64,000 nt of DNA, taken from assembly GCA_008508345.1 (NCBI GenBank), contig QNGE01001291.1, positions 113,662-177,661 on the forward strand, in the 5' to 3' direction. Below are positions 1 through 11,000 of this stretch, in pieces. The notes beneath the pieces were generated by a model. That model worked only from the letters and a program-made list of their open reading frames with translations, had not been told where the DNA came from and did not search any database. A program made the translations under genes and the position numbers. Source of the stretch: Paragonimus westermani (taxonomy: Eukaryota > Platyhelminthes > Trematoda > Plagiorchiida > Troglotrematidae). Numbering within the stretch: position 1 is the stretch's first letter; the number at the start of each line of letters is the position of its first letter.

Positions 1-121
1 GTAAAAAAGGGCGCGCATTTCGCTGCGAACCCAGTCCAGATGGTTGATTCGAAATTTACCAAAAACTTGGGCAGAAGTCCACCGCCATTAACTGACCGCT
101 GAGCGATCAGTTTGTATCCAT

Positions 122-125
<4 letters not shown>

Positions 126-153
<28 letters not shown>
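126..153. repeat. (TA)n microsatellite
   Basis: This is an uninterrupted TA dinucleotide run. Similar runs occur at 7801-7834 and 10003-10020. No gene is attached to it. Confidence 0.95.
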
Positions 154-3100
154 GCATACGTGTATGATGACATAGTGCTCCTTTTAGCGCTGTGGTGCAA
201 CACACTAGATGCGCGAACAAGGATACGCATACTTGTGTAAAAGTCTCGCACTAGCGTCAGTGCGTTGGGCTCGAAACATAAACACAACATACTAATCACC
301 TGTTTTATGCAGCAAGACAACGGAGCCAAACATTCAGATTTGTTGTTAGTAGGATAATGTATGTGTTTAGGTCTTGCTTCAGGAGTTTGACGAGTGCGTC
401 ATGAAGCGCATTCTTGGTAACACCTGTCTAATGATAGCATGCAACTGGTTCTTTTCACTTAAACACTCATTTTTGGGATGTGCTGCTCAATGCGTTTTTC
501 TTTTCGGTTTGTTGCATGGACTACAACCCTATTTTTGCAGTTACAGATGAGTTCGCAACTCACGCTGGAATTAACAGACAAGTGTTTAACTTTCGGACAA
601 CCCGCTTATCTCATCTGGATGGAATTTATACTGCAGACTGCATAGTTACCTAATTCTGCATAACACTAGTCACTACCTCACTTAAAACACTTGTAAATAA
701 GGACTAAACGCTGAAAATTGCATTAGTGTTTGTGTACCACTGACGACTGAGATGAGGCTGGCAGATCCAACCGTTTTCTTGAGGTCAGATTCATTGCGTC
801 CATAGCACACCGGTTCATTCGTCATAGCTAACTGGGAATGGTGTGTCTCAACGGAACGTTAACGTTTTTGAGTTACTGCTCCATACATCGAACAGTTGTT
901 TGATTACTACGCATACTGCTGTATTTAATCTGTGGGCAATACTGGATAGTAATTCCAGTCCATTCAACCTGGAGCAGTTGATGGCGAGTGGGGTGTCTGT
1001 AGCATTTACGTCGAAGAGAAAGCTACCGCAGTTTCTTAGGTACCGCTCAACTAGAACTGTCGATGACATCCCCAGCGCCTTCGATGAACTAATGCAGAAG
1101 AACTGTTGGTTTTACTGATCGGATGGAGTAAATCAGGTTTGTCACAATTCAAAAAGTGATGGGGAAGGGAAAAAATGGCCGTGAAGAACAGAGTTTCACT
1201 ACCGCAACAAGTACAAAAGACGAGAGTTAGAGCCATATTGTAGCAAAACGTAAGGGCCAAAGAATACGCCAATAGAGTTTGAACATTGGCTAAACGCAAC
1301 TAATCATTAACAGAAAAATAACGTTTATCGATACTTTGAGTTTTGGAAGAGTAAAAGTCTTTCTGTTAAACCAACATTTCTAAACAGCAAGCAGGTGGAT
1401 CATACTGATACCGATAGAAACGGAAGCATAATCAAAAACTGGCCGAACGTCAAAGAGAGCAGTAGAAGATGACGTAGCCACTGATTCTCTTGATCCAACA
1501 CGTTTTAGCCGTCGCAGATCATTTGTAGACAAATCCCATGACTGCTATTGCTTGAGAGTGGCAACTGAATGTAGGTGAATTACCGGAGACAGAAAGACTG
1601 GTTAACCAGGAAAAAGCCAAGAAAGAATGAACTTCATGGCTCTCTGGTCTAGGCCAAAACGTCGAATGCAGAAATCGGCGGAGCTTTTGCTCAACGGAGC
1701 CAGGACATTGAATAGGATCCGACAAGATGGTGAAACGCTAATGTAAAATCTGTCTGTTCACAAACTGAACGCGTCATTCAAGCCAGTTATGTGACCGGCA
1801 TGGCTTTTAGAACACTAAGAAGTGTAGACTAGATGTGTCAGTTCAGTCAGTGGCGATACGCCAATTATAGAGTGAATGAAGGAGATCTAGGCAGAGTTTG
1901 TCATGAGTGAAACATATTTTGATGGGGGAAGAGTAGCGTGAATACAACTGATCAAAATACACTAGTGGCGACTAGTTCAAGGAATGTACGTACTCAAGTA
2001 TCATAGTAATCAGAGTGAATAGAAGAAACTCTAGAAGGCAGTTGAGTAAGAATTGGTGGTTTCAACTTGCACAGTTTTCATTGCTATCTACTCCCCTGAG
2101 TGGTCGTCATTATAAGTGGGTGCATGTTGGTAAATTGTGTATCGTCTATTTCTGTTCGCTGAACGAGTGATCCTTGTTTCGTTCGTGCTCGTGGCACACA
2201 AGTGTGAATTGTGTGGACCTTAATGAGGTAACTGAGGCATGGTATGCAAAATATTTTCCACAAGGCATGGTACGGTCCGCTATTCGTCGTTTTTTACATT
2301 ATTTTCAGGAAATTATTTTGCTTTCTCCCACTCTACAGAGGCCTAACTTAAAATAGGAAAGCTTGGAGGTGAAATCTCAAACACGCCGGTGACGACCATA
2401 AACTGTCATTGTTTGTCCAGCAGTCGTAAACGATGCCTTTGTTGATCACGCTTTTGAACAGACCAGATGTGAGACTTTCACAGACGGCTATTGGATAGGA
2501 TTAACAAAACAGCCAAATGAGGGGAAGAATTGTGATTTAGAACGCAGAGCAATAAAAAGCATACCAAGTAGAATTTTGGTAAATCGTTACTGTTTCGTTC
2601 ACGTTTTTATATCTTTATATTATTCGATCGAAATCGTCTAGTTATTATGCACTAGTATCAAGAGTAATCAGTCACCTATGACCCCTATGGATAATGTGAC
2701 ATACTATGTGCGAAAAAAAAAACATCAATTTGTGGCGAACACCCTTGTGCTGGTAGGAGAATTTTCCTGATTTCCTGTAATCTAGAATCACCCAAGGAGA
2801 CAAATACAAAGGTAACACTTTTGAGGATTTCTTCCGCTCGGCTTTCACGCCTGTGAGCACTGCTTTTAATGTGAAAGTTAAAATAGGTAGTGCTGTTCGT
2901 TAAAACTTGTGTCAGTCGAATTTGTGAGACTAAGGACAAACAATTAACCAGCACAAGAACAGTGTTAGCGTAGATACAGCAAAAATAGAAGACTGCAAGT
3001 TGTGGATACAGTGACCAGTTTGTTCTTAACCCCAAGTAATACGTGAAGTAATTGATCAGACGACACCGAACATTACTATTCCAGCTTTATTATATGGTGT

Positions 3101-5793
3101 TTTTATGTGGATCGTGGAAGGCTCTCCTGATTAACAGTTGGTGGACCAACGGCATCAGGACACTGATCTTCGATTGTAGTCGTGTCACTACGACTGGTGA
3201 ATCCGAAACTAGACCGTGTTGTAGTCTACAAACGGCTATCCTGAAGACCGGATTACCAAAGTAACTGTTGCAGTAATCAGGTCACCAAACAGTACCTATG
3301 GATCGAGCACATGGATACACTACGCGACAAGATTCTGGAAGCATTGATTCTGTTAATATGTGGCATGGAACAGAGACCGAAAACCTTCTTCTGAACGGGA
3401 GTCGGATACGTTGTCACAGTTGGTCAGATGCCAAAGACAGTGAGCGAATAGTGTGCCACATTAATCTTTTGTAGTGCTTTCTAAATTTACTAACATAACA
3501 CCCTGTTAGCTTTGTGACCACGACTTAATGTAATTCCCAGTTCACAAAAATTCGATTAACATTAAAGTCGGAAGGGTAACAGTTATTTCTATTAATCAGT
3601 ATAAACCGATAGCAGCGCAAGGCCCATCGGGATTGCTTAGCATGGTTCAGTCAACAGTCTAATAGTCCCCTTAACGGGGCGTGGTCATTTATTTTCAGAA
3701 GCTCGGATGGGTCCTTAGCTTATTTGGTCCCTCATTACTAGCCCTGCGTGCAAACCATTTCTATTAACGCTAATTTGCAGACAACAGCAGATGAACTGTG
3801 AGACCGTTAGAACAGTTTTCCTCACCTTCTGTCTAGCTTCGACAAAGGAAGCAGACAGTTGTCGCTGACAAGCAATTTTGGCCGAAGCGATATAAGGTCA
3901 TATGATGCCGTCTATTGCGATATTCCTTCTGAATATTTTTGAGAGCATACTAGTTGCTGTTCGATTAGACGCATTTCCTTATATTCACTTTCAACGTTGC
4001 TAAATTTGCTAGCATCGCAAGTATTAGGGCTCTTTGCTTGTCTTATCTGTCAATCCGTTGAGTTTTTGAAATCTAACCTTTCGTCCAACCCTATTTTGGG
4101 CTGAGCTATGATGTTTGGCAGATAGTGGTTGCTGACAAATGTAACGCTGACGGAAACCGTAATGATGTTGGCAGTCGTTAGTTTAATGATCCCGGCGTTT
4201 ACCTAGACGTTCCTCATTCATTCGTACTACATTTGGTGCGGATATCTTACAACTGATCCCGGCGTTTACCTAGACGTTCCTCTCATAAAGAAATGTCTGT
4301 GTAAACATCCGGTATGTTCGGTATCAATCTGTCCCGCTGTCCGATTCGCTGTGCGAGACTACCAATCTGGGTCATTCGCCTCCACAGGGTTTGATAAGCT
4401 GATAAGAACTGTTTGGTCGCCTGGATTGCAGAGAATGCGTGCTATCCGATGTTTGTTCTGAGCATACAGACACCTCGAGTGATGGATGTCGGTTGAAACC
4501 AGATTAAACGATTTTATTAGCAGTGGCCAAATAGACTTTTACGCAACGAAAATTAATCATGCGATTTGTTATGTAAAGACAACTCTGTTTTCTACTATGG
4601 TTTTGTAAGACGAAGGTTTTTGTGTATTGTACTTTTCTGTTAAGTATTTTGTGCTCAGCCATACATTGTAAAATGGACTTGATCAGACGCGGTTGCTTCA
4701 TGTGACTGGTTTGTCCAGCTTCGGCTTGTTCTTGAGAATAGCTTCCTCGCCAGTGGGCATTTAATTGCAGTAAGACTTATGTGGCTCACGTAATGACTGG
4801 ACTATATGGAGTTCTTATGACCATCCTGCGGGAAATATGCGTCTAGAAATTGCTGGGGTATTCAATTCGGACGCAAACGTCACACGTACACGCACACGCC
4901 AGGTGTCCAGCCCTACCTCATGCACAATGCGGCGAGCAGTATCATTGCAAACAAAAATCCAAGAGACGACAGATTAATAAAAGAATAGATTTGCAAGAAA
5001 TGTGTAATTAATTGATTTGATCAAACTAAATAGAGAGTATAAACAAACGAAGGAAAACAGTAGAAATTCGTGATACAGATCAATCGTGAATTCTGATACG
5101 GTCTGTCGTCGTTGACAAGTGGTCTAGCACTCTCCAATCCGGCAAACAGCACCCATTACCTTACCCATAGACCAACCTACATAGTGTTTCACTACGCCAT
5201 CCACTGATCACTTTGTAGTGGCAACAATGAACAAAACGCGGTGAAGTAAGCGTTCTCTCAGTCCACGGATCATAGATTGTACTTTCTTTTATTACATCGG
5301 TTATCGATCATAATTTCGGAGTTTTCCCACTAAGACTATGACTCTGACAGATGTCAACTGGCGAAGACATCTTGGGTGAACTGCTGAGAGCTCTCCTGGA
5401 CAGTGTGTCCGGTGTACGGGACAGAAAACGACTCACAGATTTGGCTTAAATCCACTCACATGTTACACTTATGAACCTGAGTCTATCTCGTACCCAGTGA
5501 CTGATCTTGGTCTACTGATCGATTGGCTAACCTCTTCGGCTAGTAACCGGGATACTGTAAACCAGTTTAATAAATATGATGCTGATGCGTCAACACAAAA
5601 TGTATACCTCTACCTCGATCTGTTTGCTCACTGTTTTCGTAATTTTTTTACCAATATTAATGAAAATGAGAAACAGGCTAACCGCTGAGCTGTGTTTCAG
5701 CTATATCAATCCATACTCGCTATCTGCTCAACTACTAAAAATGTATGCGTTTTGACAACACTGACCTTCCCCCCCCTTCTCCCGTTCAAACAG
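154..5793. other. Intergenic DNA, no recognisable gene
   Basis: I read both strands and found only short open frames (at most about 116 codons) with no family resemblance, no paired splice sites and no transposon motif. The only structure noted is a 29-bp direct repeat near 4.2 kb. Unrecognised old repeats or non-coding exons cannot be excluded. Confidence 0.5.
4187..4282. repeat. Perfect 29-bp direct repeat, two copies
   Basis: The same 29 bases (starting TGATCCCGGCGTTTACC) occur at 4187-4215 and 4254-4282, a period of 67 bp. The intervening 38 bp is unrelated, so this is a local duplication rather than a simple tandem array. Confidence 0.9.
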
Positions 5794-6005
5794 TCCTATC
5801 AAAGCTGTTGTGCGCTGAACCCGAGGAAACATGCAGCACGTTCAGACCATGTTGTGGACGTGATCTAGTCTGCAAACGTCAAGATACTGCAGAAGGTTAT
5901 TGTGAATATTGTGCCAAGCTGCATAAGACATGCCATCGGTCAATCGACTGTTGTGTTGGGGTTTGTATTCACAACACATGCAGACATATTATGCGAGAGG
6001 AATGA
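5794..6005 (+). CDS. UPF0506-like cysteine-knot exon (last exon of a small, possibly secreted protein)
   Basis: A strong acceptor precedes this exon: a C/T-rich tract ending CAG at 5791-5793. The exon then stays open for 70 codons to TGA at 6003-6005, entering in phase 1. The peptide is dense in cysteines, with the spacing of a helminth UPF0506 knottin: a first Cys, then Cys, a CCGRDLVC block, CEYC, a further Cys, CC, C and a final C near the end. UPF0506 proteins are small cysteine-knot proteins known mainly from flatworms; their function is unknown. The upstream exon, which would carry any signal peptide, was not found; it should end one base into a codon. The nearest plus-strand frame upstream (5497-5688) does not look like a signal peptide. 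The family call rests on cysteine pattern alone. Confidence 0.5.
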
Positions 6006-7796
6006 GCGTATTGTGAAACTGTTTCGAGCGAAACAGATTTGGACTGTCTAACACGCTCAGTTCGATGTTCTATGACAAGTGAAACAAAATACAAAAAAGA
6101 ATGATCGGCTGAATTTGTGCGTTCTCTTGCTTTCACTCTAACATAGCTGTGACGGGACAAGGTGGGATAGGAGTGAAGATTTTTAATTTTGTTCAAAAAC
6201 CGTCATAAATCAACTAGGAGTAATCGGACACATATGACTGAGGTTTGTATGCTTGGGCACAACAAGGGAGACGCTACAATCAAACAGGAAGAAGCCCGTA
6301 GTATTAAAAAGTAATACCAATCTAAGTTAATTTTAGGTTTTGATAACCAGCTAGGAAATAGGCTATCTATAGGTAAACGCTGTAGTGATGGTCGGTTAGA
6401 GAGTGAGTGAGAAGGAATTGCTGTTGGATAACCATAGCTTTCCGTTTGACTAATTCTGTCTAGTACCAGAAAATTGTGAAGCAAAGCTGCCACAGGACGT
6501 AATTATCAATGAGTTGTTTAATTCCAGTGAGTAACTAAACAACAGGAAACGGAAACAAATCCGGAAACTAGTCCTAGTAGAACAGGTAATTCGAACCGGT
6601 CTGAATGACACTTGGGGTACCGCCACCGTGTAATTTCAAGCCAGAAAGAAAGCTAACGTGTTCAGAGTGTACAAAGCGAAATGAAAAACAGCATTGACTT
6701 CAAGCCTACTTGGATATATCTGCAATGAATAATGGTAACCTAAGGTGGACCATATCTAACCAATCAGCAGATATCTTAGCTAACAGACGGGGAGATTAAT
6801 CGCTTATTCTTAAGTGATGAAGTTCTAAATGAAACCTTATTCTTGCAACATATAACGTTCTTCATAGTAATCATCATTTGTGTTTAATGCAAAACAGCCC
6901 TGAAACAGCTGTCTTCCTGAGTGTTTTTTTCTGTTCAAAATGGTTTTGGAACGGGGCGACTATAGCCAGCATCCTGGTGAACAATTGGTGCATGGTCATT
7001 CTTGGTGCATTGTGTGCGTGAAACCGGTAATCAGTAGCCATTGATCGTGGTCGGAAGAAAATAGTAGTGCCCAAAGCGCACTTGAGCTGTTCGAACAAGG
7101 TCACAAGACGTTCATACACCAGTTAAGAGCGATGTGTTTCTCCTACTGCGGTCACGAGTAGTGCGCTACAGTGCAACGTTTGACGAGGTACCACCTAAGT
7201 ACACATACACTGTTCATGGTGTACACGAGTTTGCTCAAAAGCATGCTGTAGATACACACAGACTGAACGCATTAATTGAATGAGAAAAGCTCGAAAGTCT
7301 GCCACTTTCAACGAAAGGCAGTAGAGTATCACAACTAATAACAGTAACAGATGGAACGGTGTACACCTAAAAGAGCGAGAACGAGGAGTTCGATTGTTGA
7401 ATATGGAAAAATCATAACACAATCAGTCATACGTTCACAATGGAAATGTGGAATCAGCAGTACCGTAAAGAAATTGACTGAGACCAGTAATCCTCACGAA
7501 ACTGTGTGTGGTTCTCGAGGGCTGGGGCGAACAGGAATGCTGAGTCGTTTCTATGACAGGTGCGAAAAGTCTGCTCTCTCTGTCTACATCGACTGTACAA
7601 AAGAGAAAGGCCTAACCGGTTTGCCGTTGCTACTTATCAGGATGGAGCTCAGTTGGCAACGAATTGCAGTCTGTAACTTCATGAAGTGTACCTTGTTAAT
7701 GGTACTACTGTACTATAAATATGAAGCAAACCGCATGTCATTCTTGTGGACGGTGCCAACCAATAAGAACGAGTGACAGGACGCAAGCCAATCAAA

Positions 7797-7800
<4 letters not shown>
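6006..7800. other. Intergenic DNA, one unassigned 141-codon frame
   Basis: No family is recognised here. The longest frame is 7351-7776 on the plus strand (141 codons), basic at its N-terminus. Its first 70 residues faintly recall a helix-turn-helix of a Tc1-type transposase, but no catalytic DDE/D motif follows. Confidence 0.4.

Positions 7801-7834
<34 letters not shown>
7801..7834. repeat. (TA)n microsatellite
   Basis: This is a pure TA dinucleotide run of 34 bases, about 150 bp from the left arm of the SINE inverted pair. Confidence 0.95.
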
Positions 7835-7836
<2 letters not shown>

Positions 7837-7980
7837 TTCGCATTAAGAGATTATTGAGATTCAATCTGTCGTGTAGTGAATACACCGTTCTTGATATCAC
7901 CACTTGACTTCTTCTACAATTCTCCTTAATCTTATCGACAAAATATCCATTACTGATGAGTAGTCGGGGATTTGGTTTAT

Positions 7981-8120
7981 TTTCAAGTTGACCATCATTC
8001 ACATTTGATCACAGCCTTCGCATTCAGGTAGACTTTACAGCCAGCCTCTTTCGAAAAGAAGCACTAGGCTCGACTTTCGCTCTCATTAGAGCTCATCAGT
8101 AGTGCATATCCTTGTCGCGG
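7981..8120 (-). mobile_element. SINE fragment, left arm of an inverted pair, with hammerhead core
   Basis: Read on the minus strand, this stretch matches 8364-8502 of the plus strand over about 140 bp with scattered substitutions. It contains the hammerhead core and the tail of the SINE. Its tRNA-like head is badly decayed: the B-box position reads only remotely like one. The two copies face each other across a roughly 240-bp spacer and could form a long hairpin. Confidence 0.75.
8061..8105 (-). ncRNA. Hammerhead ribozyme fold (type I topology), left copy
   Basis: On the minus strand the order is stem I strand GCACTA, core CTGATGA, stem II GCTCT/AGAGC closed by an AATG loop, then GAAA, an 8-nt segment, and TAGTGC, which pairs perfectly with GCACTA. 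This is the hammerhead order with the ends in stem I. Stem III is minimal. With stem I fully paired, the base triplet before the cleavage point is GCC rather than the usual NUH, so activity is doubtful unless another register is used. Confidence 0.65.
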
Positions 8121-8305
8121 CGGGTTTACTGAGTTCAGTGATCTCGATCTGTCTTGGAAGTCCTAATCGCGGGATTATCGATTGGAGGTAACAGGCAGTA
8201 ACTGTGTCTCCTCTCGAGACGATCGGACAACCTGATCATTGTTCACAAGCGAGAGTGGTTGAGCGTTCAGATTTGATAATTCGGTCGTGCCTAATGTGAG
8301 GTCAA

Positions 8306-8361
8306 TGGCGCAGTGGTCAACACGGTTGCCTCATGATTGGAATGTCCGGAGTTCAAATCCC
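8306..8361 (+). promoter_or_regulatory. RNA polymerase III A and B boxes of the SINE
   Basis: TGGCGCAGTGG at 8306-8316 fits the A box. GTTCAAATCCC starting at 8351 fits the B box. The 45-bp spacing is that of a tRNA gene. Confidence 0.75.
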
Positions 8362-8378
8362 GGCCGTGGCAAGGATAT

Positions 8379-8423
8379 GCACTACTGACGAGCTCTAATG
8401 AGAGCGAAAGTCGAGCCTAGTGC
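8379..8423 (+). ncRNA. Hammerhead ribozyme fold (type I topology), right copy
   Basis: It has the same architecture as the left copy: GCACTA, CTGACGA (the permitted variable base is C here), GCTCT-AATG-AGAGC, GAAA, 8 nt, then TAGTGC. The conserved core and both helices survive in two separated copies that differ elsewhere, which argues for selection or recent spread. The triplet before stem I is again GCC. Confidence 0.7.
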
Positions 8424-8619
8424 TTCTTTTCGAAAGAGGCTGGCTGGAAAGTCTATGTGAATACGAACATTGCAATCAAATGTGAGTGATGGTCAACTTG
8501 AAAATATCCCTTAGTGAATGTTTTTATCGGTAGGGTGCATTGTACAGTAAGAGTGTCATTTTAATCCACGCTTTGATTTCTAGAACGCATTGTCTCCTTC
8601 AGTGATCGAATTCTCAAAG

Positions 8620-8745
8620 CAGAAGGTGATTTAGAACAATCAGAACACTCCTGCGGTAGGCCACCCGAGGTAGTTGAAACGTAGAGTATTACAACATGAT
8701 CGTAACGTTGTGTTATTCCCAATCTGTTTATCAAAACATTTTTCA
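8620..8745 (-). repeat. Foldback repeat, single arm
   Basis: This stretch shares the ACGTTGTGTTATTCCCAATC segment and the adjoining TTTCAACTACCTCGGGTGG-like segment with the full copies at 10.85 and 14.04 kb. Only one arm is present. It lies just downstream, on the minus strand, of the Penelope-like fragment at 9.1-9.7 kb. Confidence 0.75.
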
Positions 8746-9109
8746 CTTCAATCTATATGTTAAATCGCAGACGCCAAAAAAGGAAACAATCCGTACAAAT
8801 GTATTAGCACAACACGCTGATTTATCCGTATACATACTTGCGTGATAATTTCCTTCCCAACAGAACAACAATAGAATGTTTAATCCAAAACGGCTGATTA
8901 ATTCTTTTAACGTTCGAAGAAGACGAATGAGTAAACAAAAACGGTCTGTAAAAACAATCCCGTTAATCCATTTAGAACACCAGTTGGAAAACAAAAACTT
9001 TGAGTTGATATCTCTCCTTGTTCTCTTGTCAACCACAAACGAACACTATGTAATACACAACAAACTGAAGGGATCGTATTAAGTCAAAAAACAAACGGAA
9101 CGGAAGCAA

Positions 9110-9700
9110 TAAGTAGTGATTAAAAACAATCAAAACCAAGGCGGGTTCAGTTTTTTTCTGAGTATATAAACTTGGCTTCAAATGCAGAATTAGCAGAGCT
9201 TCGATCGGTTTCAATCGACGCGTAATAAAATTGTGACGCCATTCGATGGATCTGTGGTATACACGCTTTCGATCAAGTAGCGAACGATCGACGCAAGCAA
9301 ATCGGTCACGGGTCAAAGTATTCATTCCATGCCGGAATATGTGTTCAACTAATCATTTAGGAATACGCTCAGTCATTTGGATGGTCAATTTTTTTCCAGT
9401 TCTCCTTAGGTGACTGGCACCGCATTTACAACTGATTTCATAAATACAATCAGAACTACCCAGAACTGGCTTGACCTTCTTCGCGGGTGGCCAATAATCA
9501 CATGGGGCAGCATGATACATTCCATTGGTTGTCATATTCATTTTCTGGGTGATCTGTCTGAACAGCACAGTACCTATGCACATCAGTTTAGTAACTAGAG
9601 AAGCGATGTCCCACAGTTTTCGCCTTCTGATTTGTGTTTTCGAAAGTGACCTGTTTCTGATATTTATAAACAGTGGTGGTGATTTGTTTGGATCTAGCAA
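9110..9700 (-). mobile_element. Penelope-like element remnant: C-terminal GIY-YIG endonuclease
   Basis: Two consecutive minus-strand frames (9700-9353 and 9325-9029) carry the end of a Penelope-like polyprotein. The first has CIYEISCKCGASHLRRTGKK, the N-terminal block of the GIY-YIG nuclease, followed by a MTERIPK segment. The second has RRLKPIEALLILHLKPSLYT, the terminal block in which LKP and a Cys/Gln-rich end are typical. A stop and frame shift separate them, so the copy is dead. The reverse transcriptase is missing; the element is 5'-truncated. Confidence 0.75.
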
Positions 9701-10002
9701 AATAGCTCACGAATTCAGACATTTCGCGGGCTAATGTGCCCCAAAGGACAACGGTTTTGGATTAAGAACATTGTAAGCTAAATCGTAAAAAGCTACTTCC
9801 TGTCCCATACTAAGAAGTAAGATTGTAGGTTTGAATCTTCTAGTGCGCACCCAAATACGCAAACCACCAAAAACAGATAATCGTTCTCAGTAGATCGCAA
9901 TTTAAGTCTACGGACAGGATCCTGTGATCAGAAACACATTGTAGGACTAAGCATTTACCAACTCAACAGGAAAACATGTCACGAAATGCCAGAAGTTCAG
10001 TG

Positions 10003-10020
10003 ATATATATATATATATAT
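10003..10020. repeat. Short (TA)n run
   Basis: This is a TA dinucleotide tract of 18 bases with no associated gene. Confidence 0.85.
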
Positions 10021-10849
10021 AACTAGAGTGGAATGGATAGGGCAGAGAACAATTCAACAGAGAGAAAATATCGACAACTTTACGCTCGGTTCTTGCGCAA
10101 TAATGCTACTATTGTGGTACTTCGTGGATTGAGCGAAATCCGATCAACGCCAAAAACCGTTTCTCTCACATCAGACCATGGTCGTCGCCATAGGTTGACC
10201 ATACTCGTAAGGCTAACGCATTTCAGCCACCGATTTCACAGGATTACCGGACCAGAAACTAAACTAGACAAATTCAAACTGCAAAGGATTCGCCTCCATG
10301 CGGATAGCCTTTACAAAAATATGCCGTGCCGGTAGAGGATCAGGGCGCACAAACGGGTGTACCGGAATATAAAGTTGTCAAAGAAATTAAAAACAAACAA
10401 AACAGGTCTGATGATCTAGACTGAACACTTTTAGGAGCTTGGTGACTTAAACAGTTTTTTGGAAACGGCCACCATAAAAGCATTCGAAACAGAAAAGACG
10501 AGCTGTAGTAGAAAACAGTCAAACCCAATTCCTACAGTTATTTTAGGCGATTGAATGACAATAGTTTAACGGGAATGTGACATGAAAGCGAACAACTTTC
10601 TTCAAGAAAAACATCAGAATACGAAAGCCTACAAGACAAACCAGTTCATTAGAGCTGAACCCCAGATAGTATATATCTACGACCACAACCAGTCACTATG
10701 CAATTTAAGCAACTTGGCGAAGCAAAAATCATTCGGATAAAAAAGACAATATGAAAAGCCGACCTCGATTATTAACCAGTTGTAACATATCCGCACCAAA
10801 TTTAGTACGAATGAAGTTGAATATTTTGGGCGTCGTGTTTAACATGTTA

Positions 10850-11000
10850 TTGATAAACAGATTGGGAATAACACAACGTTTCGAGAAAGTTGTAATACTC
10901 TACGTTTCAACCACCTCGGGTGGCCTCCCTCAGGAGTGTTGTAATCGTAGAGTATTACAACTTGCTCATAACGTTGTTTTATTCCCAATCTGTTTATCAA
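10850..11000. repeat. Foldback (inverted-repeat) element, complete copy
   Basis: The left arm starts TTGATAAACAGATTGGGAAT and its reverse complement closes the element at 11000. The arms are about 55 bp with a roughly 40-bp loop. Both arms read as similar short open frames, which is a by-product of the palindrome and not coding evidence. The flank to the left (CCGCACCAAATTTAGTACGA) is shared with the 14.0-kb copy, so the repeat unit extends beyond the hairpin. Confidence 0.85.

Larger units (their letters stand above)
8294..8502 (+). mobile_element. tRNA-derived SINE with embedded hammerhead
   Basis: The head has RNA polymerase III internal promoter boxes at tRNA spacing, followed by a GGCCGTGGC segment, the hammerhead core at 8379-8423, and a tail ending near 8502. 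Schistosome Sm-alpha SINE-like elements are known to join a pol III promoter to a hammerhead; this element has the same plan. Its 5' edge is estimated from the A box. A weak remnant of the same family (B box plus GTGGCAAAGGTATGCAC) occurs at 25382-25414. Confidence 0.75.

Noticed and set aside
7351..7776. 141-codon plus-strand frame with faint Tc1-transposase resemblance
   Set aside because: Only a short stretch recalls a helix-turn-helix; no DDE/D catalytic block follows and no terminal inverted repeats were found.
7951..7985. CTGATGAG motif outside the SINE arms, possible third hammerhead
   Set aside because: No stem II complement followed by GAAA, so only the 8-base motif occurs by chance.
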